Numbered from the stretch's first letter, positions 39,985 to 48,589 are shown. The stretch is DNA of 64,000 bases from Chloracidobacterium sp. (GCA_016716305.1 JADJWP010000002.1:742501-806500); one strand, 5' to 3'. The notes: generated from the sequence alone by a model not told the origin. Made by a program: numbers and translations.

Positions 39985-41067
39985 CTATTTGACACCGCTG
40001 CCGACAGCCTCGTCCAAATTGGAAAATCCGCGCTCCCTCAACAACAGGTCCAATCCGCCGCTGAGCTCCCGGGCAAAGCCAGGGCCCCGATAGACAAATC
40101 CTGTGTATACCTGCACCAGCGACGCTCCCGCAGCTATCTTTTCGAAAGCGTCCGACGCCGAGAATATTCCTCCCACCCCGATGATCGGCAATTTCCCCTT
40201 CGTTGCCTTATAGATCGCAGAGACCACCTCGTTCGAGCGTTTGAACAACGGTGCTCCGCTGAGTCCGCCCGCTCCGAAACGATCGATACCGGCCGTCCGT
40301 AGTCCGGTCCGCGCTACGGTCGTATTCGTTGCGATCATCCCGTCGACTTCGTTGGCAACGCAGGCCTCTACGATCGAATCGATCGCTTCACCACTCAGAT
40401 CGGGAGCGACCTTTACTAACAGCGGCACGGCACCAAGTAACCGATTACGTTGTTGCAGCGCCGAGATCAACTCATATAGATTCTCTGGGCGCTGCAGATC
40501 GCGAAGGTTCGGGGTGTTAGGCGACGATACATTCACAGCTATGTAATCCGCCGCATGATGGACTGCCTCAAAGCACTCGATATAGTTCTCAACCGCCTTA
40601 TCGATATCAACATCCTTGTTCTTGCCAATATTGATGCCGACAACGCACCGATGCCGCGAGGCTGCAATGCTCTCGGCGATCTCCTTGGATCCGCTATTAT
40701 TGAACCCAAGACGATTGATCAATGCCCGGTCGGCCGGCAGTCGGAACATCCTCGGCTTGGGGTTTCCGGGCTGAGGCTCAAGCGTAACGGTTCCGACCTC
40801 GACAAAACCGAACCCAAGATCGGCCATTTGATCGATCACCGATCCATTTTTGTCAAAACCGGCGGCAAGCCCTATCGGGTTGGCGAATCGGAGCCCGAAC
40901 CGTTCGGCCTCAAGCATTCGGTCTTTACGCGGTATCGCAGATCGACCGCTTCCGCTAAACAACTTAGCCAGACCAAGACGGAGCGACGCCATCCCGATCT
41001 CATGGGCAGTCTCAGCGGGCAAACGAAACAGGATCGGCCGGATCAATTTGTCGTAGATCAAAGACAT
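39985..41067 (-). CDS. pyrD: Dihydroorotate dehydrogenase (quinone), class 2
   Basis: 360 aa. Membrane-associated enzyme that oxidises dihydroorotate to orotate and passes electrons via FMN to quinone. Class 2 is shown by the N-terminal helix region (YDKLIRPILFRLPAETAHEIGMASL) and the Ser base in VNVSSPNTPNLRDLQ (about 178-192). FMN motifs: ANPIGLAAGFDKNG, NRLGFNNSG, NTTVART, GVGGIFSASDAFEKI. First gene of the minus-strand run into yceD-rpmF-fab, and divergent from pyrR. Confidence 0.96.
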   Translation of the reverse strand: MSLIYDKLIRPILFRLPAETAHEIGMASLRLGLAKLFSGSGRSAIPRKDRMLEAERFGLRFANPIGLAAGFDKNGSVIDQMADLGFGFVEVGTVTLEPQPGNPKPRMFRLPADRALINRLGFNNSGSKEIAESIAASRHRCVVGINIGKNKDVDIDKAVENYIECFEAVHHAADYIAVNVSSPNTPNLRDLQRPENLYELISALQQRNRLLGAVPLLVKVAPDLSGEAIDSIVEACVANEVDGMIATNTTVARTGLRTAGIDRFGAGGLSGAPLFKRSNEVVSAIYKATKGKLPIIGVGGIFSASDAFEKIAAGASLVQVYTGFVYRGPGFARELSGGLDLLLRERGFSNLDEAVGSGVK

Positions 41068-41126
41068 AACAAAACGGTCTATCTTAAATGAAACATCCGC
41101 ATAACTTAAACTTCGAAAGACTTACT

Positions 41127-41155
41127 TTGAACTTTCAGAGCGCCTTTGTTACGAT
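41127..41155 (+). promoter_or_regulatory. Sigma-70 promoter of pyrR, probably giving a leaderless mRNA
   Basis: TTGAAC (41127-41132), 17 bases, TACGAT (41150-41155). The expected transcription start (about 41162) is within three bases of the pyrR ATG at 41165, and no ribosome site is present before that ATG. Confidence 0.55.
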
Positions 41156-41164
41156 TTGCAACGA

Positions 41165-41734
41165 ATGGCAGACGAATTAAACCTGGTGGAGAAATCGAGG
41201 ATCATGGACAGCGCTCGAATGAAGCGAGCATTATCGAGGCTTGCGTCCGAGATCGTCGAAGAAAATCAGGGTGCCGAGAACCTCTATATTGTAGGTATTC
41301 GTCGCCGCGGTGTTCCACTCGCAGAGCGAATCGTCGACAAGATCGGCGAGCTTGAAGGAAAACCGCCGCTTTTCGGGATTATCGATATAACGCTCTATCG
41401 CGATGATCTCTCAACTGTCGGAGCGAACCCGATCGTGAACCGAACAGAACTCGACGCCGATATCGAAGACAAGATCATCGTCCTGGTCGACGATGTGCTG
41501 TATACGGGACGAACGATTCGGGCGGCTCTCGACCAACTGATGGATTTCGGAAGGCCGAAAAAGGTTCAGCTTGCGGTACTGATCGACAGAGGACGCGAAC
41601 ATCGTGAACTTCCGATCCAGGCCGATTTCGTCGGTAAGACGGTTCCGACAAAGCAATCCGAGATCATAAAAGTGATGCTGAAGGAATACGATAATCTGGA
41701 GGCGGTCGGCATCTTCGAGAAGCCAAGTGATTGA
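41165..41734 (+). CDS. pyrR: PyrR: pyrimidine regulatory protein / uracil phosphoribosyltransferase
   Basis: 189 aa from ATG 41165 (a TTG three codons upstream is less likely). Type I phosphoribosyltransferase fold: YIVGIRRRGVPLAERI, FGIIDITLYRDDLST and the PRPP motif IIVLVDDVLYTGRTIRAALD (about 98-117). The DITLYRDDL loop is specific to PyrR. In Firmicutes PyrR binds leader RNA to attenuate pyr genes. Here no PyrR-binding loop was seen and the mRNA appears leaderless, so it may regulate elsewhere or act only as a UPRTase. It leads the pyrR-pyrB-pyrC run. Confidence 0.93.
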   Translation: MADELNLVEKSRIMDSARMKRALSRLASEIVEENQGAENLYIVGIRRRGVPLAERIVDKIGELEGKPPLFGIIDITLYRDDLSTVGANPIVNRTELDADIEDKIIVLVDDVLYTGRTIRAALDQLMDFGRPKKVQLAVLIDRGREHRELPIQADFVGKTVPTKQSEIIKVMLKEYDNLEAVGIFEKPSD

Positions 41735-41741
41735 TAATAAG

Positions 41742-41769
41742 AAGCAAGGTTAACCGCCTTGCTTTTTTT
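41742..41769 (+). terminator. Terminator (possible attenuator) between pyrR and pyrB
   Basis: AAGCAAGG (41742-41749) pairs with CCTTGCTT (41757-41764) and is followed by a thymine run. It lies seven bases after the pyrR stop and 40 before pyrB. A competing antiterminator or PyrR site was looked for in the 75-base spacer and not found. Confidence 0.8.
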
Positions 41770-41808
41770 GTGAACTGATTTCTTTCGCAGTCCCCTTACG
41801 CAAGGTAG

Positions 41809-42756
41809 ATGGAAAAACCCTTTAGACGACGAGACCTCTTGGGAATTCGCGACATTACTGCCGCCGAGATCAACGGCATTCTCGATACCGCGGAGAATTT
41901 TCGCGAAGTGAATGCTCGTGAGATAAAAAAGGTTCCGACCCTTCGGGGCAAGACCGTAATTAATCTATTCTTTGAATCGTCGACACGTACGCGAACTTCC
42001 TTCGAACTTGCCGCCAAACGGCTTTCCGCCGACGCGGTCAATATCAGTGTGTCGTCTTCCAGCCTCTCGAAGGGCGAGACCTTGGTCGATACAGCGCTCA
42101 ACCTCGATGCAATGGATCCTGACTGCATCGTGGTCCGTCACGGTTCCGCCGGCGTTCCGCACCAGCTCGCAAAGGTGAGCCGGGCGGCGATCATTAACGC
42201 CGGCGACGGCGCCAACGAGCACCCGACACAAGCTCTTCTTGACGCGATGACGATCCGCGAGCACAAGAAAACCATAAAGGGCCTAAAAGTCGCCATTGTC
42301 GGCGACATTCTGCACAGTCGCGTCGCTCGGTCGAATATTCACCTGCTGACGAAGCTCGGAGCCACAGTCACTGTTGCGGGGCCTGGAACGCTCGTCCCAA
42401 AAGACTTTGCACATCTGGTCGCGAACGGCCTAGAGGTCTGTTCGGGTGTTGAAGAAGCGATCGACGGCGCTGACGTAGTTATGATCCTACGTATTCAAAG
42501 AGAGCGGCAAGACTCGGCTTACTTCCCGACGCTTCGCGAATATGCGATACACTTCGGCCTGACAAACGAACGTCTCGACCTTGCGAAAAGGGATGCCATC
42601 GTGCTCCATCCGGGCCCGATGAACCGCGGCATAGAGATCGCTTCAGAGGTGGCGGACAGCTCGCGCTCCTTGATATTGGATCAGGTCAAGTACGGCGTCG
42701 CCGTCCGAATGGCCGTGCTTTATCTGGCGACAGGCGGAAACATGGCAAGCGGTTAG
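41809..42756 (+). CDS. pyrB: Aspartate carbamoyltransferase, catalytic subunit
   Basis: 315 aa. Makes carbamoyl-aspartate, the first committed pyrimidine step. Carbamoyl phosphate site INLFFESSTRTRTSFELAAKRL (about 50-71), DAMDPDCIVVRHGSAGVPHQL, GDGANEHPTQALLDAMTI (about 130-147), and aspartate-site LRIQRERQD and VLHPGPMNRGIEI. No regulatory PyrI subunit is nearby. AAGG precedes ATG 41809. Confidence 0.97.
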   Translation: MEKPFRRRDLLGIRDITAAEINGILDTAENFREVNAREIKKVPTLRGKTVINLFFESSTRTRTSFELAAKRLSADAVNISVSSSSLSKGETLVDTALNLDAMDPDCIVVRHGSAGVPHQLAKVSRAAIINAGDGANEHPTQALLDAMTIREHKKTIKGLKVAIVGDILHSRVARSNIHLLTKLGATVTVAGPGTLVPKDFAHLVANGLEVCSGVEEAIDGADVVMILRIQRERQDSAYFPTLREYAIHFGLTNERLDLAKRDAIVLHPGPMNRGIEIASEVADSSRSLILDQVKYGVAVRMAVLYLATGGNMASG

Positions 42757-42786
42757 CTCGTATTGACACAAAAGTGAGGTAAAACA

Positions 42787-43425
42787 ATGATCAAGAACAT
42801 TCTAAAATCTGCTGCGACGATCGTGATCGTGATTCTTTCAAGCCTCGTGGCGGAAGCTCAGGCACCGGCGGCAAAAGCACCGGTCGTTTTCACTGAAAAG
42901 GACCGCGAGTTTGCCCTTAAGTACCTTAATGAGACCAAAGACGATTACATCAAACAACTGACCGGACTATCCGACACTCAACTCAATTTCCGGGCAGCCG
43001 AGGGACGCTGGACGATCGCCGAGATCGGCGAGCACATAATCGTGGTCGAACAGGCACTCTTCGGGATGATGACAGCACCGAATGCTGCCCGCACGCTAAA
43101 GTGCGAAGACGTCCCGCGTTTCGCTGATACGGCCCTCATCCTTGCAATAACCAATCGGGGACAGAAATTCACAGCACCCGAACAGGTCCGTCCGAACGGA
43201 CGCTGGAAAACTAAGGAGGATCTGATCGCCAATTTTGAAAAGACGCGTGCAGCCACGATCGATCACGTAAAGAACACCAAGGCGGATCTACGTGCCACAT
43301 TCGTGCAAAGCCCGATGGGCATGATCGACAGCCTGCAGGGAATGCTCTTCATTAGCGGCCACGCGGACCGTCATTTAGCCCAGCTAAAAGAGGTCAAGGC
43401 CGACGCAAAGTATCCGGCGAAATAA
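42787..43425 (+). CDS. Exported DinB-superfamily protein
   Basis: 212 aa. A signal peptide (ILKSAATIVIVILSSLVAEAQA) is followed by a four-helix DinB/YfiT-like domain: LNETKDDYIKQLTGLSDTQLNFRAAEGRWTIAEIGEHIIVVEQALF and FISGHADRHLAQLKEV. Two or three His in these motifs (GEHI, SGHADRH) could form the usual metal site. DinB-like proteins are often thiol-dependent transferases or hydrolases. An exported version is common in acidobacteria, but its role is unknown. It lies between pyrB and pyrC, 30 bases after pyrB. Confidence 0.82.
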   Translation: MIKNILKSAATIVIVILSSLVAEAQAPAAKAPVVFTEKDREFALKYLNETKDDYIKQLTGLSDTQLNFRAAEGRWTIAEIGEHIIVVEQALFGMMTAPNAARTLKCEDVPRFADTALILAITNRGQKFTAPEQVRPNGRWKTKEDLIANFEKTRAATIDHVKNTKADLRATFVQSPMGMIDSLQGMLFISGHADRHLAQLKEVKADAKYPAK

Positions 43426-43431
43426 TATAAG

Positions 43432-43492
43432 GGAACGCCAGTATGATGCTGGCATGACCTGATGTTGATTGCCGGTAGGATACCGGCGTTCC
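43432..43492. repeat. REP/BIME-like double-hairpin element
   Basis: Outer inverted repeat GGAACGCC (43432-43439) / GGCGTTCC (43485-43492) encloses two smaller hairpins, GCCAG-TATGATG-CTGGC and GCCGGTA-GGA-TACCGGC, separated by about 18 bases. The layout matches RAYT-associated bipartite REP elements. It ends three bases before the pyrC start codon. Confidence 0.6.
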
Positions 43493-43495
43493 ACT

Positions 43496-44830
43496 ATGAA
43501 GCTGCTCATTTCCAACGGCCATCTTATTGACCCGGCCGCACCAGAAAATACCGGCATGAACGTGCTCATCGAGAATGGGCGGGTAGCTGGCTGGCTGCGG
43601 CAATCCGAGCCGACGCCTGAAGACTGCGAGGTCCTTGACGCAAGCGGTCTATTGGTCGCTCCGGGTTTTATTGACCTTCATGTTCATCTACGCGAACCTG
43701 GCCAAGAGCACAAAGAAACCATTGCCTCAGGCTGTGCGGCGGCCGTCGCCGGCGGTTGGACGAGCATCTGTCCGATGCCCAATACCAATCCGGTTAATGA
43801 CAACGCCGCCATCACGCGTTACATGATCGAGCAGGCTGAGCACGCTGGGCTTGCGAACGTTTTCCCGATCGGAGCGATAACGAAATCATCCGACGGAACC
43901 GAACTTGCGGAAATGGGCGAAATGAAAGCCGCGGGTGCCGTCGCAGTTTCTGACGATGGACGGCCGGTTCCGAACGCCGGAATCATGCGTCGAGCGATGC
44001 AATACGCCCGGGATTTCGACCTGCCGGTGATCGATCACTGCGAGGACAAATCGCTATCGCAAGGCGGCGTGATGCACGAAGGCCGAGTATCCCTGTTGCT
44101 GGGTTTGAAAGGAATGCCCGCACTGGCGGAGGATGTCGATGTGGTCCGCGACATATTACTTGCAAAAGAAACGGGAGCTCATATCCACATTGCTCATGTG
44201 TCGACAAAGGGTGCCGTCGAAGCGATTCGTCGCGCTAAGAACGAGCACATCAATGTGACCTGCGAGGTAACTCCCCACCACTTCACGCTCACCGATCAGG
44301 TCGTCGCCGGTCATGTCAGAACCGGAAGCGATCGCGACTGGGCGCCGTCTGCATACGATACGAATACCAAAATGGCACCGCCGCTTCGCAGTGAAGAGCA
44401 TCTCGAAGCGGTCATAGAAGGCATAAAAGACGGAACGATCGACGCCATTGCGACCGATCATGCACCGCATCATCATGACGAAAAGGCCTTGGAATTCGAC
44501 CGTGCTCCGATGGGAATAACCGGCCTCGAGACCGCAATTGGTCTCGCGTTTGACCAGCTGGTGCACAGAGGCGTCATTAGTCTCGAACGGCTGGTGGAAA
44601 TGTGTTCGACCAATCCGGCGCGGATCTTCAAGCTGCAAGGACGCGGGGCGCTCACACCGGGCTCGATCGCGGACGTCACGCTCATCGACCCAGAGGCCGA
44701 ATGGACCTTCCGGAGTGCTGATTCGCGTTCGAGGTCGCGAAATACGCCGTTTGACGGCTGGGCGTTTACCGGTCGTGCGGTTGCGACCATCGTCAGCGGG
44801 AAAATCGTGTTTCGTGCGCCGATGGTTTAG
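43496..44830 (+). CDS. pyrC: Dihydroorotase (class I, PyrC)
   Basis: 444 aa from ATG 43496 (KLLISNGHLIDPAAPENTGMN). Closes carbamoyl-aspartate to dihydroorotate. Zinc and substrate motifs: GFIDLHVHLREPGQEHKET (about 53-71), CPMPNTNPVND, VIDHCEDKSLSQGGVMHEG, IHIAHVSTKGAVEAI, DAIATDHAPHHHDEK (about 319-333, catalytic Asp) and LEMCSTNPARIFKL-like C-terminal region. The REP-like element abuts its start, so the usual ribosome site is absent. Confidence 0.94.
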   Translation: MKLLISNGHLIDPAAPENTGMNVLIENGRVAGWLRQSEPTPEDCEVLDASGLLVAPGFIDLHVHLREPGQEHKETIASGCAAAVAGGWTSICPMPNTNPVNDNAAITRYMIEQAEHAGLANVFPIGAITKSSDGTELAEMGEMKAAGAVAVSDDGRPVPNAGIMRRAMQYARDFDLPVIDHCEDKSLSQGGVMHEGRVSLLLGLKGMPALAEDVDVVRDILLAKETGAHIHIAHVSTKGAVEAIRRAKNEHINVTCEVTPHHFTLTDQVVAGHVRTGSDRDWAPSAYDTNTKMAPPLRSEEHLEAVIEGIKDGTIDAIATDHAPHHHDEKALEFDRAPMGITGLETAIGLAFDQLVHRGVISLERLVEMCSTNPARIFKLQGRGALTPGSIADVTLIDPEAEWTFRSADSRSRSRNTPFDGWAFTGRAVATIVSGKIVFRAPMV

Positions 44831-44831
44831 C

Positions 44832-46100
44832 TTATTTGTTCCGGTATGAAGGCGTATACGACCTGCGAGCTTGTTGGAGCCGCAAGGCTTGGTTGTTGAC
44901 CTTGATGCGGATAATTCTCGGCTTGCCGTCGCGTAAGGATTCATCAGGGTAGTATCCGATTAGGTACCGACCGTTGATCTCGGCGAGTATGCGCGCGTAT
45001 ATCTCGGGGGCCTGATCTGGCCGCTCGAGGTATTGCGAAAATCCACCGGTCTTTTCGGCAAGCAGCGCGATCGAATCGGCATCCCGCTGCTTCGCTTTTG
45101 GCCATTCATCAAGAAATCTCTCGCGATATGTCTTTGTATGGGTAACACTCTGGAGATTTCGGATCTTGGCCAGCATCGCGGCTGTGTAATTCAGGTCGGC
45201 CATCGCGAGCTCGCGGACCCTCGATCTCGGCGTCTTCGAGAGATCGTGGCCCGGGATCACTGAATAGACCGTCGTACCCATATCTTCAAGCTTTTTGATC
45301 ACGTCCTGGTGCGTAAACGGTTCCAGATCATTCTTAACGTCGACGACCATCGGCCGTCGTTGTCCGAGAGCGGTAAACTGATCGCCATCTGTCTGAAATA
45401 TCACGATCGGCCTGACATCAAGATCCTCGAAGAGTTCTGAGACGGCGGCCATTAGGGCGTCGTATTGTCGGCTCTTTCCGATCTCACCGCTCTTGATGCG
45501 ATCTTTCAGAGACCATAGCTTCGAAACGACGGCTTGTTTGTCGGAGGTGAAATTGACGAGAAGCTCTACATTGTCTGTAACGACCGCGATCCGATCGTTC
45601 GGGTTCAGCATCCGGACAAGTTCCACAGCCGCGTCGACGCTGGTCTCCAAATATGGCAATTGACTATGACTGTGGTCGATCACGAGCACGATGGCGCGAG
45701 GGATCGGATCTCCGACATCGCCATTTGCAAAGACCCCGATCGATTTTGGCTGTCCGTCTTCATCGAGATAGAAATCAGTCCGCGAAAGTCCAGAAACCGG
45801 CTTACCGGACCGGTCGGTGACTCGAACCTCGGTTACAAAAAGATCGGTCTCGACCCTGATCACGTCATTTTCATTATTGTTTGGCGGCGCGATTTGAAAC
45901 CGCCTTCCAGGTTCGTTCTTTTGCTTCCTGCTTTTGGAGAGGCTCGATCCAAAATTTAATGTGCGATCCGTTGTGACCTCGTTCATCCCTGACTGCCCGG
46001 CAGCGATGATGACGATCAATATCCCGAGGGCGGCCGAAAAGAGGGGCCGGCAAAGGAAACAATTTTGCATCAGCGAAATAGCGGCGAGAGCGGAGGACAT
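44832..46100 (-). CDS. VWA-domain protein (acidobacterial VWFA-related family)
   Basis: About 422 aa if ATG 46100 is the start. The frame is open to 46322 and the N terminus is uncertain because no strong ribosome site is seen. A hydrophobic segment (LFSAALGILIVIIAAGQS) serves as signal or anchor. The conserved block VIRVETDLFVTEVRVTDRSGKPVSGLSRTDFYLDEDG introduces a VWA domain with a MIDAS-like DHSHS (in place of DxSxS) and SRQYDALMAAVSELFEDLDVRPIVIFQTDGDQ. The C terminus YLIGYYPDES fits the family. Secreted or periplasmic, ligand unknown. Confidence 0.82.
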   Translation of the reverse strand: MSSALAAISLMQNCFLCRPLFSAALGILIVIIAAGQSGMNEVTTDRTLNFGSSLSKSRKQKNEPGRRFQIAPPNNNENDVIRVETDLFVTEVRVTDRSGKPVSGLSRTDFYLDEDGQPKSIGVFANGDVGDPIPRAIVLVIDHSHSQLPYLETSVDAAVELVRMLNPNDRIAVVTDNVELLVNFTSDKQAVVSKLWSLKDRIKSGEIGKSRQYDALMAAVSELFEDLDVRPIVIFQTDGDQFTALGQRRPMVVDVKNDLEPFTHQDVIKKLEDMGTTVYSVIPGHDLSKTPRSRVRELAMADLNYTAAMLAKIRNLQSVTHTKTYRERFLDEWPKAKQRDADSIALLAEKTGGFSQYLERPDQAPEIYARILAEINGRYLIGYYPDESLRDGKPRIIRIKVNNQALRLQQARRSYTPSYRNK

Positions 46101-46305
46101 GGGTCGGCGCCATTGATCGAACCTTTTGTTCGACGATAGAAACGGTGCTAAAGTCTTGCCGTTCTCGCGATTCGGCAATATTTGCAGTTGCGGCGGCGGC
46201 ATTGGCGGCATTTTATGCCAATTTTCTTTTGGTGTCTTTCGTTTTTTATCGCTTTTTTTTCCTATTTCGGTGATTGTCCGAAAATGCTTCACAAAAGAGG
46301 TCAAT

Positions 46306-46824
46306 ATGAGACATTTCTTCACAGCTTTTTGTCTGATCGCCGGGTTAACTTTTGTCGCTGATGCCCAGTTCCGCAGTATTTACACCGATCTTGCGGATAC
46401 GAAGTGTAAGACCGTCGAATTAAGCGTCGACGAGGGCGGTTCTTACCGAGGTGTCTGCCCCGGCGTCGCTGGCTTTAAGCTCGAGGTCCGCGAAGGCGAT
46501 CTGCGACAGACCATCGACGTAATTACTCCGGGCCGCCGGAAATTCGAACTCACCTTCTGGGACGTCTCTGGCGGATTTTCCGCGGTCGGGCCGAAAGCCG
46601 AGTGGCGAGTTAAGGGCAAAGCCCCTGTCGCCTTGATCGTGCGATTGAACGTTAATGAGAATCCGAACGATTGGCGCAAGGTGACTTCGTATTTGGTCGT
46701 TACGAAGATAACTCGGAATGAGATCTGCATTACCGACATCTTCCTTCCCTCTCGGACCCAAAACACCGATGCCCGCAAGGCCGCAGATACGGCCGCCGCA
46801 CGTCCCTGTAAGTATCCGAAATGA
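46306..46824 (+). CDS. Secreted protein of unknown function
   Basis: 172 aa from ATG 46306 (AGAGG upstream). Signal peptide RHFFTAFCLIAGLTFVADAQ. The mature part is a small beta-rich domain with CKTVELSVDEGGSYRGVCPGVAGFKLEV, four Cys overall and a Cys near the C terminus (RPCKYPK). No family recognised. Divergent from the VWA gene, with about 200 bases between starts. Confidence 0.65.
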   Translation: MRHFFTAFCLIAGLTFVADAQFRSIYTDLADTKCKTVELSVDEGGSYRGVCPGVAGFKLEVREGDLRQTIDVITPGRRKFELTFWDVSGGFSAVGPKAEWRVKGKAPVALIVRLNVNENPNDWRKVTSYLVVTKITRNEICITDIFLPSRTQNTDARKAADTAAARPCKYPK

Positions 46825-46910
46825 TCCAGGCCGGATCGATCCCGAAAAATTGGTCCAACGGCCCGGATCATTGTTTACATCACTTACTCGCCAGATCGGT
46901 TCACCACCGA

Positions 46911-48230
46911 TCAGTTCCCGGGAACCATCAGATCATCGTCATCATCATCGCCATGCTTATTGCCATGGAGCGGTCGAAGATAATTTTTATACGCAAAATC
47001 GGCAACGTTGTATCCCTGTTTCCTCGATACTTCATCTGCGAATCGAAAATGTATCCCGAGGTACACACGTGCATCGACAACATCTTGTGCCGCATCCGAG
47101 AAGCGATCGTATTCGCGAATATCTTGATTTGTCGGACCCGTATTGGTCGTCGAGATCGAGAAACGCTTTCTGTCGGTCTTAAAGAATCTGCGTAATGCTC
47201 CCATCGTCGACGCCGTCAGCGAGTTTGCACCGGATCCATAATCGGGATACGGCGGGTTCACGATCAGCGAATTCCAGGCAGGGTCGCCAGTCGTGCGGGG
47301 GTTTCCGTCGCTGTCACCGAATTGGATAGCAGTTATCGGCCTCCAAAAAACGTAAAATGCCTTGTCATTCCAGGTTGCGATCGCAGCGTCTCCCTGTGAC
47401 ATGCTCACTAACGCAAAAAGCCGCGAACTGTCAGTAATATTGTCGACGTGTTCCGCGGCCATTTCTCTTACCAGCTGGTTCATCATCACAACGAAATTGC
47501 CGGCATAAAAATATGCTGTGTCGGTTTGATCCGGCGTTCGTTCGCTGTTGTTCAACGAGCCGAGTCGTTTTACCTCGTTGTAGTCGCGAGCATATCGCCT
47601 ACTGTCGAGGGAAGGCGGCGGCTCAGACCTAAACTGAGTAGGGCGGGTCATAACGAAGGGAGTGACCTGTCCGAGCCACGGACCCGGGTTCATTGGTGAA
47701 TTAGCCGGCGGTGTCGGCCGCCAAACGCCGATGCCCGTCCCGCCAATAAATGTATTCGGTCCCGCCGGAAAACTGCCGTCACACGCCCTCAGAGCAATTA
47801 TCCCCGCTGCCGCGGTCGCACCGACCGCAAGGCCCGGATCGGTCGGTAGAATTCCATTCGCGATCAGATAATTTTGATAGGTCACCCCGAGCGGACCTGC
47901 CTGGCCGGGAAATCGGTTGACCAGAACATCGTAGGCTGCCTTTGCGGTCGCCGCGACCGGTGACCCAGATGCCCCTGGTATGTCGACGTAATAGGTTTCG
48001 TAATCCTTCTCGATCGCCTGAACGGCGTCGTATATTGCGGCGTTCATCGTTGCAAGGTCCAAAACGCCGGCCGGTCCGGGCCTTGCGCTTCCGGCCGCGA
48101 CGATAGAGTTAACAGCAATGGCGTTCCAGTCACTAACGGCGTCGGCTCGCACATTCGTGACAGCCCCGATGAGGAAAATAGTTGCAAGCACGGCAACTTT
48201 CGGCCAATTCTTGGTTTTCATTCTGATCAT
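46911..48230 (-). CDS. Vanadium-haloperoxidase-like PAP2-superfamily protein, active-site variant
   Basis: 439 aa with a signal peptide (VAVLATIFLIGAVTNVRADA). Helical PAP2/VHPO fold: IYDAVQAIEKDYETYY, FYVFWRPITAIQFGDSDGN, a P-loop-like PPYPDYGSGANSLTAS and GIHFRFADE. In chloroperoxidases the SGH His is an acid/base residue. Here the motif is SGAN, so that His is lost, while the second His (GIHFRF, vanadate ligand) and Arg remain. The C terminus has six Asp in a row after HGNKHG. Whether it is a peroxidase or a phosphatase-like protein is open. Confidence 0.8.
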   Translation of the reverse strand: MIRMKTKNWPKVAVLATIFLIGAVTNVRADAVSDWNAIAVNSIVAAGSARPGPAGVLDLATMNAAIYDAVQAIEKDYETYYVDIPGASGSPVAATAKAAYDVLVNRFPGQAGPLGVTYQNYLIANGILPTDPGLAVGATAAAGIIALRACDGSFPAGPNTFIGGTGIGVWRPTPPANSPMNPGPWLGQVTPFVMTRPTQFRSEPPPSLDSRRYARDYNEVKRLGSLNNSERTPDQTDTAYFYAGNFVVMMNQLVREMAAEHVDNITDSSRLFALVSMSQGDAAIATWNDKAFYVFWRPITAIQFGDSDGNPRTTGDPAWNSLIVNPPYPDYGSGANSLTASTMGALRRFFKTDRKRFSISTTNTGPTNQDIREYDRFSDAAQDVVDARVYLGIHFRFADEVSRKQGYNVADFAYKNYLRPLHGNKHGDDDDDDLMVPGN

Positions 48231-48353
48231 TTCAATTCTCCTGACTGTTCCAAGACCTTTGACACGACGATCTCTGCGGACTGTAAGCCGCGTCGGGTCT
48301 GCATCCTATCGACCGGACCTTGGTATATTTGCGATGACAGAGCGATTCAGTAA

Positions 48354-48397
48354 ACCGGCGTTGAGCAGGACTCTTCCGCAGCAGATATTACGCCGGT
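48354..48397. repeat. Inverted repeat in the haloperoxidase-terC intergenic region
   Basis: ACCGGCGT (48354-48361) and ACGCCGGT (48390-48397) form a perfect eight-base inverted repeat around 28 bases. It could be an operator pair, a leader hairpin or a degraded repeat. The rest of 48231-48583 holds no gene I can support. Confidence 0.4.
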
Positions 48398-48583
48398 GTT
48401 CTGGTTGCTCAGCAATCTAGACCACCGGCCTGTCCCGAGTCCTTCCTTTTTTATGGTTTTTTTCTTCTATTTAGGTTCAAGCTCGATCGGGGCGACGGGT
48501 TGTGAGTGTTGAAAACTCGAAAATACAAGGCTTTTTAGTTCAACGCCTGCTCCGACGGTAATGACCTGTCGGTGTTTGTGTTA

Positions 48584-48589
48584 TATAAT
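48584..48589 (+). promoter_or_regulatory. -10 box upstream of the TerC-family gene
   Basis: A perfect TATAAT, about 40 bases before the start codon. The -35 region (AATGAC/ATGACC) is a poor match. The yybP-ykoY manganese riboswitch that often precedes such genes is not present. Confidence 0.45.

Noticed and set aside
41735..41808. PyrR-binding attenuator upstream of pyrB
   Set aside because: The terminator is clear, but no loop resembling the PyrR-binding consensus or an antiterminator could be drawn.
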